Shown here piece after piece: positions 53,168 through 61,741 of a stretch of 64,000 bases of DNA. This stretch comes from Ruegeria sp. R13_0 (GTDB taxonomy: Bacteria > Pseudomonadota > Alphaproteobacteria > Rhodobacterales > Rhodobacteraceae). The translations under genes and the position numbers were made by a program. Every line of letters begins with the position of its first letter. Within the stretch, counting starts at the first letter, position 1. The notes beneath the pieces were generated by a model, which saw only the letters and a program-made list of their open reading frames with translations, was not told the origin of the DNA and made no database searches. Where the stretch lies: assembly GCF_017743995.1 (NCBI RefSeq), contig NZ_JAGHRB010000003.1, positions 186,001 to 250,000 on the forward strand, read 5' to 3'.

Positions 53168-53716
53168 ATGTCTGAATTTTCTGAAAGACAGGCACCTTCA
53201 GAGCCTGAAACTCGGCGCGATTTCTTATACTTCGTCACCGGCGGTGCCGCCATCGTGGCCACGGGCACGGCGGTCTGGCCACTTGTTAACAGCATGAACC
53301 CCAGTGCAGACATCTCCGCCCAAGCCGTTGTCGACATAGATCTTGAAGGTGTCGGACCAGGAACGAGGATCACTGTTAAATGGAAAGGCAAGCCGATCTT
53401 TATAGACCACCGGACTAAAGAGCGGATCGCGCTGGCGATAGCAGAAGACGATGCACCAATGATCGACCCGCAACCTGACGCCGAGCGCGTACAGCGACCG
53501 GAATGGCTGGTAGTTATTGGCGTTTGCACCCATCTGGGATGCATACCACTCGGGCAGGGCGGCAGCGAACCCACCGGAGACTGGGACGGTTGGTTCTGTC
53601 CGTGTCACGGTTCACATTACGACACGTCTGGTAGAATTCGGAAAGGCCCCGCGCCCCGCAACCTCGATCTGCCCCCTTACGAGTTCGTCACCGACACACG
53701 GGTCAAAATTGGGTGA
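53168..53716 (+). CDS. petA: Rieske iron-sulfur protein of the cytochrome bc1 type (lone copy)
   Basis: A 182-residue protein with a Tat-like N-terminal anchor (ETRRDFLYFVTGGAAIVATG, no cleavage site needed) and the Rieske cluster boxes VCTHLGCIPLGQG and CPCHGSHYDTSGR. The chain is similar in length to PetA. In the bc1 complex it carries electrons from ubiquinol to cytochrome c1, but no petB or petC follows here, and the sequence after its stop is non-coding. It may replace or supplement the chromosomal subunit under metal stress; that is inference. The 291 bases to the next gene hold nothing recognised. Confidence 0.9.
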   Translation: MSEFSERQAPSEPETRRDFLYFVTGGAAIVATGTAVWPLVNSMNPSADISAQAVVDIDLEGVGPGTRITVKWKGKPIFIDHRTKERIALAIAEDDAPMIDPQPDAERVQRPEWLVVIGVCTHLGCIPLGQGGSEPTGDWDGWFCPCHGSHYDTSGRIRKGPAPRNLDLPPYEFVTDTRVKIG

Positions 53717-54007
53717 CGGCGCGGTGAACTTTGTTCAGAGGCGCGTGCCTCACCAGGTTCGTTTGTCAGTCCTCGAATATCCCTCGATCAGCGCCGCGAT
53801 GCTATGTGGCGGAATTCGACATGTACCCCGCTTTCTGGAGTTTTCGAGAAGAGACCTCGCCGTCATGTTCTGAACGGAACAATTCTAATCGCTGCGCTCA
53901 AGGTTTCTGCTTCGCCCATGTTTAGACATGCCATCTTGCCTTTTGACAGGATCGCATCTGAATTGCGGGTTGAGAGGAAACGCTTTGGTCCTGAACAAGG
54001 TGCTATT

Positions 54008-55258
54008 TCAACCCCGTGTAAGCCGCGCGGCGATCGCGACCTGTCCCAGCGCGGCCAGGATCGCAGCGATGAACACGGCTTCGATGGCGATCATGCTGAC
54101 CACCACACCGCCCACAAGCGGCGCCAGCGCCGCCGGGGCCGCAAAGCTGTTGAACCACGCGGAATAGGCCGGGCGGCGGTCGTCGGGCGAGATCTCCAGC
54201 AAGTAGCCGAGATAGCCGATGGTCACGCCGTTCATCATCGCGCCGATCAGGAAGAACAGCACCGCGAAACTGGTCAGCCCCGAACCCGTGACCACAAGCA
54301 GCAAAACCAGCACCGGAGGTCCGAGACGCACCAGTGCCACTATCCCCAGCAGGCGCAATTTGCCCGCCTGGTCTCCGATGTGGCCCCAGAGCGGATTCGA
54401 GGCCAGCGCGCCGACAGTCTGCGCCGCCAACAGCGTTCCGACATCCGCCGCCCCGAGGCCGCTGCGGCTGGCGGCAACGACATAGAACGGCAACGCCATC
54501 AGCGTCGCTGCACCAAGCCATTGGAAGATCAGGAACAGCCGGAACCGGCGGTCCTGCCGCAGCGTCGAGAAACCTTCGCGCAGAAATCCAGGCAGATTGG
54601 CAGGACGGTCCCGTGGCGCCCTTGCAGCGGTAGCGGCCTCACCCGCGGAGACAAAAAGCGTCGCAGAGACGATCATCAGCACCGCGCCGAGCCAGAATAT
54701 CAGCGCATAGGCCCTGAGCGGCGGCATCACGTCGAGCGCGAGTCGCAGAACGCCCGCCACCAGAACCGCCAGAACACCGCCGCCGAAAAAGCGCCAGGCC
54801 AACATCCGGCTGCGGCGCTCGGACGGGATCGCCCGGCCGACGATGTCGTTGTAGGGCACCGCGACCACGCCGCTGGCAAAGGCATAGACCGTCCACAATC
54901 CCAGCATCCCGAGCGCCAGCGGAACCGGAGGCCAATCGACCTGAGGCCAGTCGGCCCCCCACCACAGAAGAATACCAATCATCGCGACCGTGATCGCCCG
55001 CCCATAGGCACCAAGGGCGTAGAACGGCATCCGCCGATCGGTGCGCTCGGCGAGGTAGCCCACCGCGAACTGGGGCAGCAGCCAGCCAAGACGCAGGACC
55101 GTGCTGGCATAGCCCACGGCCAGCGCGCTACCGGTCAGCATATGCACCAGACTGGCCACTACCGTCGCGCTGTCCACCGCCGCCGACCCGCCCTGAAACA
55201 CCGCACCAGCACCGGCGATCCGCCAAAATCTCGTGTCTTCGGGATTACGCCTTGCCAT
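54008..55258 (-). CDS. MFS transporter
   Basis: A 416-residue major-facilitator protein with twelve predicted spans and the loop motifs YLAERTDRRMPFYALGAYGR (between TM2 and TM3) and WGHIGDQAGKLRLLGI. The start codon overlaps the end of the LPG-synthase-like gene by 14 bases, so the two are translationally coupled in one unit. That unit starts at a MerR-type promoter at 56306-56336. Substrate unknown; a metal or drug exporter is possible. Confidence 0.86.
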   Translation of the reverse strand: MARRNPEDTRFWRIAGAGAVFQGGSAAVDSATVVASLVHMLTGSALAVGYASTVLRLGWLLPQFAVGYLAERTDRRMPFYALGAYGRAITVAMIGILLWWGADWPQVDWPPVPLALGMLGLWTVYAFASGVVAVPYNDIVGRAIPSERRSRMLAWRFFGGGVLAVLVAGVLRLALDVMPPLRAYALIFWLGAVLMIVSATLFVSAGEAATAARAPRDRPANLPGFLREGFSTLRQDRRFRLFLIFQWLGAATLMALPFYVVAASRSGLGAADVGTLLAAQTVGALASNPLWGHIGDQAGKLRLLGIVALVRLGPPVLVLLLVVTGSGLTSFAVLFFLIGAMMNGVTIGYLGYLLEISPDDRRPAYSAWFNSFAAPAALAPLVGGVVVSMIAIEAVFIAAILAALGQVAIAARLTRG

Positions 55259-56273
55259 TCGCCGCCTCTGCCTCCGCCCGGGCGCGGCGGATGTCGATGC
55301 CGCTCTGCCACAACACCGTCAGGCCGATCCCGACCACCAGAAGGATCGTCAGCACATAGTTGAACAGGATCATCAGAAGGGCGGTTTCGTCCGGAACGCC
55401 AAGCACCTTGAGCGCGAACCCCGCCCCAAAGACAAAGCTCGCCGGGATGCGCACGAAACGACCCAGAACCATGGCGAACCCGGCAAACACCATCAGGAAC
55501 AGGTAATCCCACGCGCTCAGCACCACGCCAACCGCCAGCCCGGCCCACAGGAAATGGGTTGTCGCCACCAGCTTACCCGCAATGGCTGCGGCAATGGCGG
55601 CGATGCGGCGGGCCCGTGCCTGTGGCCAGACAATCCCTTCACCGAGCGCGGTGCGCAGATACGCGCCATCGGCCCCGATGCGGGCGGCAGCCCAGTCGAA
55701 GAGTCGGCAGACCAGAGGGTCTTCGCTCAGAAGTGACGCGCGGAACCGGAACAGAACCCAAAGCAGGCTGCCGAAAAGCATCAGGTTCAACAGGCCCGCA
55801 ACGCTCAATCCCAGCCGCAGGTCACCCTCGATCTGTGGAATCTGGCCGGCGGCGGCCACCGCTCCGGCAAAAAGGGCGAAAACGACGCCGTCGAGGAACC
55901 GGGCGATGATCGCGGTTGCAAGCACGGTCGCCATCTTCAAGCGGTCGAGCCGAGCAACCAGCCAGGCCCGGACCAGCGGGCTGATGCCGAGCGGGACAAG
56001 GACATTTGCGCCATAACCTGCCAGTAGCGCCCCCGTCAGCCGCAGGGTGCCGACCGGTTTCACGTCGAACAGGATCTGCCGCCACTTCCAGCCGCTCATC
56101 AGCTGCTCCAGCAGGATGGTGGCGGCAAGAATCGCGATCCAGAACATGTTGGCTCCGCGCAGGCCCTGCAGAAACAGCGCAAAATCGAGGCTGCCGTAGA
56201 GCGCAAACACCAGATAGAGCGCCAGGGCGGAGCCGAATATCGGCAGCAGCCACCGTTTCAGGAAGATCCGCAT
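55245..56273 (-). CDS. LPG-synthase-like (UPF0104) integral membrane protein
   Basis: A 342-residue protein with eight predicted spans, resembling the flippase domain of lysylphosphatidylglycerol synthases and UPF0104 proteins: LEQLMSGWKWRQILFDVKPV, LRLTGALLAGYGANVLVPLG, SPLVRAWLVARLDRLKMATV, ARFLDGVVFALFAGAVAAAG. There is no catalytic tRNA-transferase part, so it would move a lipid or other substrate rather than charge it. The ATG at 56273 is the only suitable start after the promoter. It is the first gene of the MerR-controlled pair. Confidence 0.84.
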   Translation of the reverse strand: MRIFLKRWLLPIFGSALALYLVFALYGSLDFALFLQGLRGANMFWIAILAATILLEQLMSGWKWRQILFDVKPVGTLRLTGALLAGYGANVLVPLGISPLVRAWLVARLDRLKMATVLATAIIARFLDGVVFALFAGAVAAAGQIPQIEGDLRLGLSVAGLLNLMLFGSLLWVLFRFRASLLSEDPLVCRLFDWAAARIGADGAYLRTALGEGIVWPQARARRIAAIAAAIAGKLVATTHFLWAGLAVGVVLSAWDYLFLMVFAGFAMVLGRFVRIPASFVFGAGFALKVLGVPDETALLMILFNYVLTILLVVGIGLTVLWQSGIDIRRARAEAEAANGKA

Positions 56274-56305
56274 ATGACATCCTCGCAAGCACCAAGACCC
56301 CAATG

Positions 56306-56336
56306 TTTTAACCTCCGTATCATGATACGGTGTCAA
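56306..56336 (-). promoter_or_regulatory. MerR-type promoter/operator with 16-base palindrome
   Basis: On the minus strand TTGACA (56336-56331), 19-base spacer containing the perfect palindrome CCGTATCATGATACGG (56315-56330), then TTAAAA (56311-56306). It lies between the divergent MerR gene (56363) and the LPG-synthase-like gene. The half-sites differ from the copper boxes, so the regulator is the neighbour. Confidence 0.82.
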
Positions 56337-56362
56337 GATGCCGGTGAAGGAGGGAGACCGCG

Positions 56363-56776
56363 ATGCAACCACTTAAGATCGGCCAGGCCGCGCGCGAGAC
56401 CGGGATAGGCGTCGAGACGATCCGATTTTATGAAAGGAAGGGCCTTGTCACTCAGCCGCCGCGCCCAATTGACGGCGGCGCGCGGGACTATGGTGGTGAC
56501 ACGCTTTGGCGGCTGAAATTCATATCCGGCGCTAAGAAGCTCGGATTTTCGCTGGCAGAAATCGCGGAAATTCTGGAGTTGCGCACGGTACCAAATACCG
56601 AGTGCGTCGCGATGCAGGCCAGAGCGCGCAAAAAGCGGGACGAAATTCAGGAACGGATCGACGGGCTTGTACGGTTGAGGAACAATCTGGACGAGCTGAT
56701 AGCGGCGTGTCCGGGGCGTGGTGGAATTCAGAACTGTTCGATCGTGGGTGCCATAGAACGCAGCAGTGAGAAATAG
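56363..56776 (+). CDS. MerR-family regulator with mercury-type cysteines
   Basis: A 137-residue regulator: MerR winged helix (KIGQAARETGIGVETIRFYE, GLVTQPPRPIDGGARDYG, LGFSLAEIAEILELR) and three Cys (TECVAMQARAR near residue 81, AACPGRGGIQNCSIV with Cys about 116 and 125), the same spacing as the Hg(II)-binding Cys of MerR. It is divergent from the membrane-protein/MFS pair and shares the 19-base-spacer promoter. Start preceded by GAAGGAGGGAGACCGCG. The regulon it controls here is not a normal mer operon, which is odd. The 284 bases to the DUF411 gene show nothing I could assign. Confidence 0.88.
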   Translation: MQPLKIGQAARETGIGVETIRFYERKGLVTQPPRPIDGGARDYGGDTLWRLKFISGAKKLGFSLAEIAEILELRTVPNTECVAMQARARKKRDEIQERIDGLVRLRNNLDELIAACPGRGGIQNCSIVGAIERSSEK

Positions 56777-57060
56777 GCGCAATTCCGGCCTTGATCGGAG
56801 GGTAGCGGAGTTGCTTGCGAACCGGGTTATTGCCAAGCAAGACCCAGAGTGGCTGGTGCAGCGAAAAAAGGAGAGCGAGGGTTCCGTCTCCGAGCAGAGT
56901 TTGCGCCAGATCATTGTGAGAAATCCCTCCGTCGCCCAGAAAGCCATATCTGATGAGTATCCGAGGGTAACGAATATGGCAGTCTCGTATCTGCGATCCG
57001 CATTCAACCCTGCCGGTGCGCTTTCACATCGGTTCAAGACAAGTTTTCCCCGGAGGGAAC

Positions 57061-57537
57061 ATGACGACGAATAACCTGAGCCGCCGCCGCGTGATGCAAG
57101 GAGCCGCGGCCCTTGCGGGAAGCGCGGCGCTTCCCGCCTTCGCGAAAACCGACCGTTTCATCCATGTCCTGAAGGATCCGAATTGCGGATGCTGCGGCTC
57201 GTGGATCAAAATCATGCGGGCGGAAGGCTTTGAATTAAGCGTGGAAAACAGTGCCTGGGAGGCCTTGAACGCTTACAAAACCGCCAACGGTATTCCAGAG
57301 GGCATGATGTCATGCCACACGGGCCGCGCGGAGGGCTACATGATCGAAGGACACGTCCCGCCCGCTGACATCCGGCGCCTGCTGGGCGAACACCCGGATG
57401 CTGTCGGACTGTCGGTTCCCGGAATGCCGTTCGGCTCGCCAGGCATGGGGCCGGAAAGCGAACGCGAAGCCTTTGACGTCTTCCTGATCCGCAAGGATGG
57501 AACCACAGAGGTGTTTGCCAGCTACCCGGCCGTATGA
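57061..57537 (+). CDS. DUF411 putative metal-binding protein, exported
   Basis: A 158-residue protein with a Tat-like signal (LSRRRVMQGAAALAGSAALP) and the DUF411 motif KDPNCGCCGSWIKIMRAEGF (three Cys), plus MMSCHTGRAEGYMIEGHVPP with a Cys and His, and GLSVPGMPFGSPGMGPES, Met-rich. The family is found with copper resistance genes and thought to bind metal in the periplasm. Starts at 57061 after CGGAGGGAAC. It lies between two MerR-regulated units. Confidence 0.85.
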   Translation: MTTNNLSRRRVMQGAAALAGSAALPAFAKTDRFIHVLKDPNCGCCGSWIKIMRAEGFELSVENSAWEALNAYKTANGIPEGMMSCHTGRAEGYMIEGHVPPADIRRLLGEHPDAVGLSVPGMPFGSPGMGPESEREAFDVFLIRKDGTTEVFASYPAV

Positions 57538-57748
57538 AGTCCCGACGGCGCTGGCAAGATCCTGAAAAACACGGCGCTCGCTTGTTCTGCCCGGTTTACG
57601 TGACATTCTTCACGGCAAACCAGTTGATCCGTGACTTCACGCCTGCCTTGTCCTACCGGGCAAGTTCCAGCCTACGGTGAAAAAATACCTGCGTCCGCCA
57701 AGCCTGATGACCGGCTTTGCGGACAAAACCGACATCCCGGTCGCCGTA

Positions 57749-57967
57749 TCAACCGCAGCATTTGTCGCCCGCCTGAATTGGCGGGCATGGGGCCGATCCG
57801 TAGGAACAGTAGACGCAGCAATCGCCGGGAAGTGGCTTCAGGACTTTTCCGCAAGATGTGCATTCGTAGAACCACTGGCACGCATCTGTTGGCATCGTTT
57901 CAGGTCTTGAATGTCCACATTCCGGGCAGATGATCGTGCTGACAAGGTTCGGGCGTTCTTCACTCAT
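57749..57967 (-). CDS. Small Cys-rich protein with GDCCVYCSYG motif
   Basis: A 72-residue soluble protein with ten Cys: IICPECGHSRPE and CTSCGKVLKPLPGDCCVYCS then YGSAPCPPIQ. The first half looks like a zinc ribbon; the second is a motif seen in small proteins of alphaproteobacterial mercury and metal-resistance operons. It is four bases downstream of the MerT-like gene, on the same strand, and forms one unit with it. The role is unknown; metal binding is very likely from the Cys content. Confidence 0.75.
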   Translation of the reverse strand: MSEERPNLVSTIICPECGHSRPETMPTDACQWFYECTSCGKVLKPLPGDCCVYCSYGSAPCPPIQAGDKCCG

Positions 57968-57971
57968 GGCG

Positions 57972-58295
57972 TCACATTAAGGTTATCAGGAAATCATTTA
58001 TTCGGATTTCGTTGAGTACGATAACCCAAGCGATGGTCGTTAACGCAAAACTGCCTGTCAGCCACCATTTGAGGCGGTCGAGTGAACCATGGCGGTACGC
58101 GACGATGCCAGAGAGAAACAGCAGGGCCGTCGAACCGCCGAGCACGTAATAACTCGCGGCGGCAATCTTGCCAAATACGGCCAGCCAGCCCCCTCCCAAG
58201 CCAAGTAAAATCAAGGCCATCGGCAAGATGCAGCAGGTCGCAACGCCAAATGCGGTAAACGATCCAAGAAAACTCGCCCCTACAAACTTGCTCAT
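57972..58295 (-). CDS. MerT-like inner-membrane metal transporter
   Basis: A 107-residue protein with three membrane spans. The first holds the vicinal cysteines GVATCCILPMALILLGLGGG, the Hg(II)-binding pair of MerT. The rest reads YYVLGGSTALLFLSGIVAYR and LTTIAWVIVLNEIRIND. It would bring metal into the cytoplasm, although without a reductase (merA) nearby this is unexpected. The start MSKFVG at 58295 follows the MerR-type promoter at 58395-58425. The pair with the Cys-rich protein resembles a mer remnant or a different-metal system. Confidence 0.82.
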   Translation of the reverse strand: MSKFVGASFLGSFTAFGVATCCILPMALILLGLGGGWLAVFGKIAAASYYVLGGSTALLFLSGIVAYRHGSLDRLKWWLTGSFALTTIAWVIVLNEIRINDFLITLM

Positions 58296-58394
58296 AGTCT
58301 GCTTTCTCCGACTTTGACGATCTTGAGCGGAAGCCGGTTCGGCTTCCTCGATTTTTGCTTCGTGCGGTTTGCGAAATTCGACATCATGACCGAC

Positions 58395-58425
58395 AATATG
58401 CATCCTGTAGTGGCTACAGGTTCAA
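58395..58425 (-). promoter_or_regulatory. MerR-type promoter/operator with 17-base dyad
   Basis: On the minus strand TTGAAC (58425-58420), 19-base spacer with CCTGTAGTGGCTACAGG (58404-58420), then CATATT (58400-58395). Resembles sites of CadR/ZntR/PbrR-type regulators more than those of the copper regulator. It lies between the MerT-like gene and the MerR gene at 58441. Confidence 0.78.
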
Positions 58426-58440
58426 GGGAAAGGTCATCAC

Positions 58441-58857
58441 ATGATTGCGATTGGCGAAGTGGCGAGATTGACCGGCCTGTCGGTCGAGACGATCCGCTAC
58501 TACGAACGGGAAGGCATAGTCGAGAAAACCGGTCGAACCGCCTCGGGGCGCCGCGCTTACACGGAACGGGAAATATCCGAGCTCAGATTCATCAAACGCT
58601 GCCGCGATCTTGGCTTCACTATTCAGGATGCATGCGCACTTCGCGAATTGTCCAAAGCGCCGGAGCAAGCCTGTCGTGACGCCGAAGACGTCGCAACAAA
58701 ACATCTCGACAAGGTCAGGTCAAAGATCGCCGCTCTCCAACGGCTGGAGCAAGCATTGGTAGAACTTGTGCAGACCTGTACTGAAGGAGCAGCATGCCCC
58801 CTGCTAACGGCGTTGCTCAACGAGCCTGTCGTCAAAGATGTCATTAGCGGTCACTAA
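58441..58857 (+). CDS. MerR-family metal-responsive regulator
   Basis: A 138-residue regulator with MerR winged helix (AIGEVARLTGLSVETIRYYE, GIVEKTGRTASGRRAYTERE, LGFTIQDACALRELSK) and three Cys in metal positions (QACRDAEDVATKHLDKVRSK; LVQTCTEGAACPLLTALL). The C-terminus aligns well with MerR, but the two final Cys are six residues apart rather than nine as in MerR, so its metal could be Hg, Cd or Pb. Divergent from merT-like gene with the operator between. A similar operator precedes the L,D-transpeptidase at 63581, so it may regulate that too. Confidence 0.86.
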   Translation: MIAIGEVARLTGLSVETIRYYEREGIVEKTGRTASGRRAYTEREISELRFIKRCRDLGFTIQDACALRELSKAPEQACRDAEDVATKHLDKVRSKIAALQRLEQALVELVQTCTEGAACPLLTALLNEPVVKDVISGH

Positions 58858-59205
58858 TTGCAGCGCCCGGAAAAACCGAAACTGCCTGTCTCAGTTTGGG
58901 GAGGAGCGGCTTCATTGTCCCAGTATTTCGTAACCTTAAGCGATGACGGCCGATCTGTGTTGTATTTTTGTTGAATGAGAGAATTGCGATCAGCTTACCC
59001 TCTAGTTCGCGCTGTTAGCTATGCCGGACTGGTGATGGCGTGGATGCTCTGATGCTGTCAACTAAGGAAGAAATACCAAAGAATCTGCAAATTTTTGCCG
59101 CTTTACCCCTAGAGGCTAAGAAGCAGTTGCAATGCCTCAAGGCACATGAAGGCTTGGAATAAAATACATTGGCCCCGGAAGTTTGGATACCTTCGAGGAA
59201 CGAGC

Positions 59206-59829
59206 ATGGAGAAGGCAGATATGACAAATCCCACGTTAGTTCAGAGAATGTTATCGAAAAACCTGCTGGGTTATCTCCCAATGATCTGTTTTATATGCAG
59301 CTTTTTTGTGTCTGCCGCTACATTACAAGCCTCTGAGCTTCCCTCGATCGGTCTTGACAGAAAGATTGAAGCGCCATCCGGTGCCAAAACACTATGCAAA
59401 GATTACTCTTGGGCGTGCGCGAGCGCTCGTAGTTCTGGTCTGTCCGTGGCACAAGAAAATCAGATCGTTAAAACGATCAACACGCGCGTCAATCGGAGAA
59501 TCCGTGCCGTTTCGGATCAAAGCCAATACGGGACAAAGGAATACTGGACACTGCCGACGCAAGGGTCAGGAGATTGCGAAGACTTCGCTTTGCAAAAGAA
59601 GTTTGAACTTGTGCAGAACGGTGTGGATCCTACGAAGCTACTAATCGCGACCGTCTTGGACACCAATCGCAATGGCCATGCTGTTCTAGTCTATCGCTCG
59701 AGTGAAGGCGATTTGGTTCTGGACAATGTTACCAACAGGATCAAAACGTGGAAGGAAACAAGGTATCTTTTCCTACGAATACAGGACCCGATTCACCCTG
59801 ATCGTTGGGTACAGGTTTCTAGCGGCTAA
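59206..59829 (+). CDS. BTLCP-family transglutaminase-like cysteine peptidase, exported
   Basis: A 207-residue protein with a signal/anchor (LLGYLPMICFICSFFVSAAT) and the BTLCP catalytic triad: Cys in WTLPTQGSGDCEDFALQKKF, His in NRNGHAVLVYRSSE, Asp in LVLDNVTNRIKTW. The Rhodobacterales and rhizobia carry many such peptidases in the periplasm, often of unknown substrate. The ATG at 59206 is chosen for its ribosome site GAGGAA; an earlier frame extends to 59146. Surrounded by non-coding and mobile remnants; the 345 bases before it hold no supported gene. Confidence 0.86.
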   Translation: MEKADMTNPTLVQRMLSKNLLGYLPMICFICSFFVSAATLQASELPSIGLDRKIEAPSGAKTLCKDYSWACASARSSGLSVAQENQIVKTINTRVNRRIRAVSDQSQYGTKEYWTLPTQGSGDCEDFALQKKFELVQNGVDPTKLLIATVLDTNRNGHAVLVYRSSEGDLVLDNVTNRIKTWKETRYLFLRIQDPIHPDRWVQVSSG

Positions 59830-60089
59830 ACCATTGGGTAGACATTGGTTGCCTCTCGCAATTGATGTCACGACCTGCATTGTTCTGGGCGCATAGTTGA
59901 GTTTCGATGCTCAGTCCGACTCGTCCATCTGCTTGTGTTTGCACCATTGCGTGTGAACGAATTCGATCCGCGCGCCAGATATCTCGGAGGTGTCGTATTG
60001 GCCTACTGTTGGGATTCCGCAAGCCATACACGTAGACAATGGGCGCGTTTCCGCAGCGAAACCTTCCATTTGACCCGCTCAGATTGGAG

Positions 60090-60540
60090 TATCTCCGTCA
60101 AGTAAAGGCCACCGGGTCGAGCGCGTTACGGCGAAGATATCGAACGCCTGATTAGGACGACCATGGAGGCCGTTCATCTACTTTAGGGAAGAACGCAATT
60201 ATCCCCCAAGGATAAGGGGAAATGCGACGGCTCCGGCACTGCGTCGATGACATTGGAGGAGTTCGAAGACTGGCTGCACCCGGAGATATGCCGTTATCAC
60301 AACACCCATCACACCGGGTTGCGGCGAGAACCGATGGCGGCATGGGCGATCCTCGGTTGTAGTGACGCAGACAGAAAAGTTGTTAATGCCGAGGCGTTTC
60401 GCATCAGCGTACTTCCTTTTGAATGTCGTCGGTTGTCGCTACGCATTCAGTCCCATGATCGGTCGTGGTAACCGAAAGGTAACCATCAAGCACGAACCCC
60501 GCTATATGTCCCGGATCTAGACTGTAATTGACGATAGAAC
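60090..60540 (+). pseudogene. Degraded Mu/TniA-type transposase fragment
   Basis: The plus strand reads ALRRSMTLEEFEDWLHPEIC, RYHNTHHTGLRREPMAAWAI and, after a frame change, MIGRGNRKVTIKHEPRYMSR: the C-terminal integrase and Mu-C-like parts of a TniA/TnsB transposase. Stops and frameshifts break it, and no N-terminal part or inverted repeat was found. It marks an old Tn7/Tn5053-like transposition near the end of the metal region. The rest of the gap up to 60975 shows no gene. Confidence 0.62.
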
Positions 60541-60974
60541 GAACCTAGTTACGCGCAACAAGAACCTGTCGCGTCTCGGAATTCGCCTTGGGAGGCGCGG
60601 TGCGCGCGGACCTGAAAATAGGCGTGTCATGGCGAGCCGATCCCGGAGGCAATGCTGTTTCAGATTATTGAAGAACAAAGATGTTTCGCGTGAGCTGTTT
60701 CCACTTCATCGCCTACCACCTGCTTCAGCTCAGTCTCACGTAGAAACTTAAAAATTTTTTCGTCTGATGGTTGCTTCTTCGCCCTGCCAAATCCCCGTCT
60801 CGCACTCGGTGTATTTGCAAAGTTTTCGAGGGCTAGGGCTCATGTGTCCTTCCTGCCTGAGTATGGACTCTTTTCCAGACTTAGAGTCAAAACACGTATT
60901 GAAACTGAGCTAACAACCGACCAGCAAATATGAAATCTCAGATGGAAGTTCTCGATCAAGGATCAGCCTGACGC

Positions 60975-61310
60975 ATGTGCCTACCTAACCTCACGCTTTG
61001 CAGAACCTGCCGCGACGCGGATTCCACCCTTTATGATCAATTAGCCGCAACGCTGGAGGCATCGGGGGTGCAAGCCGAGTTGCAGCAAGTGGATTGCATG
61101 TCCGGTTGTCACCGACCACAGACGTTGGCGGTGCGACAAAGCGGCAAGACCGCCTATCTTTTCGGTGAGGTTACGGTTGTCGATCTTCCGGACATAATGA
61201 TCTTCATGCGGATGTATGAGGACAGTACTGACGGCGACTTCGCTGACGCCAGGAAGCTAGGTAAGCTACGTTTCAAGGCGATTGCACGTATACCGGCACA
61301 AAAAAGATAG
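60975..61310 (+). CDS. DUF1636-family Cys-rich protein
   Basis: A 111-residue soluble protein with TLCRTCRDADSTLYDQLAA and QVDCMSGCHRPQTLAVRQSG (Cys pairs at both ends of a ferredoxin-like fold), then AYLFGEVTVVDLPDIMIFM. DUF1636 proteins occur beside cobalt/cobalamin genes and may bind metal. It lies upstream of the cobalamin riboswitch, with no ribosome site obvious, and is probably outside the riboswitch-controlled transcript. Unusual in that it is plasmid-encoded here next to cbtBA. Confidence 0.75.
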   Translation: MCLPNLTLCRTCRDADSTLYDQLAATLEASGVQAELQQVDCMSGCHRPQTLAVRQSGKTAYLFGEVTVVDLPDIMIFMRMYEDSTDGDFADARKLGKLRFKAIARIPAQKR

Positions 61311-61500
61311 CCAACATGCAACTTGCCGACCAAAGCTCCGGTGTCGAGTTTTCAGCTTACAGTTTGTGTTTTTCGACTTAGCCTTCTGCACTGAACGGCT
61401 AAAATCTAAACCAAGCCTGCCATTACCTAAGATTGACCGCTGCAGAATACTATGATGTCGCTTTCGTACTTGACGGAACAAAGCACTATGGAACAATAAA

Positions 61501-61695
61501 GGCTTCTACGGTGTCCAAAGGTGCCTACGCACTGGGACTGAAACGGGAATGAGGACGGTGCACCAAACTACCGCACTGAAGCCTTGACCGCCCCCGCGAC
61601 TGTGAGCGGCGAGCGGCCTTCCAATACCACTGGCGTAATGGCGCTGGGAAGGGGGAAGTCTGCTGTGACCTGCGAGTCAGGAGACCGGCCGTAGG
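61501..61695 (+). promoter_or_regulatory. Cobalamin (B12) riboswitch
   Basis: The leader of cbtB holds GGTGCC near 61520, GGGACTGAAACGGGAATGAG, the loop CCGCCCCCGCGACTGTGAGC (61589-61608), GGCGCTGGGAAGGGGGAAGT and the B12 box AGTCAGGAGACCGGCC (61675-61690), the order and spacing of cobalamin riboswitches. Binding of adenosylcobalamin should reduce expression of cbtB and cbtA downstream. The exact ends of the aptamer are estimates. Confidence 0.88.
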
Positions 61696-61741
61696 ATGGA
61701 CACAACATATGCCGTCGGGTGTGACGGCGAGGAGGATTAAA

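Noticed and set aside
53804-55363. Long plus-strand open frame of 519 codons
   Set aside because: It is antisense to the MFS and LPG-synthase-like genes, is Arg/Gln/His-rich and matches nothing; a shadow frame of GC-rich coding DNA.
56766-57074. 102-codon open frame between the MerR gene and the DUF411 gene
   Set aside because: Overlaps the end of the MerR gene in another frame, lacks a clear ribosome site and has no recognised family; could be a mobile-element leftover.
59052-59162. Short open frame before the BTLCP peptidase (36 codons)
   Set aside because: No ribosome site and no recognisable sequence; likely chance.
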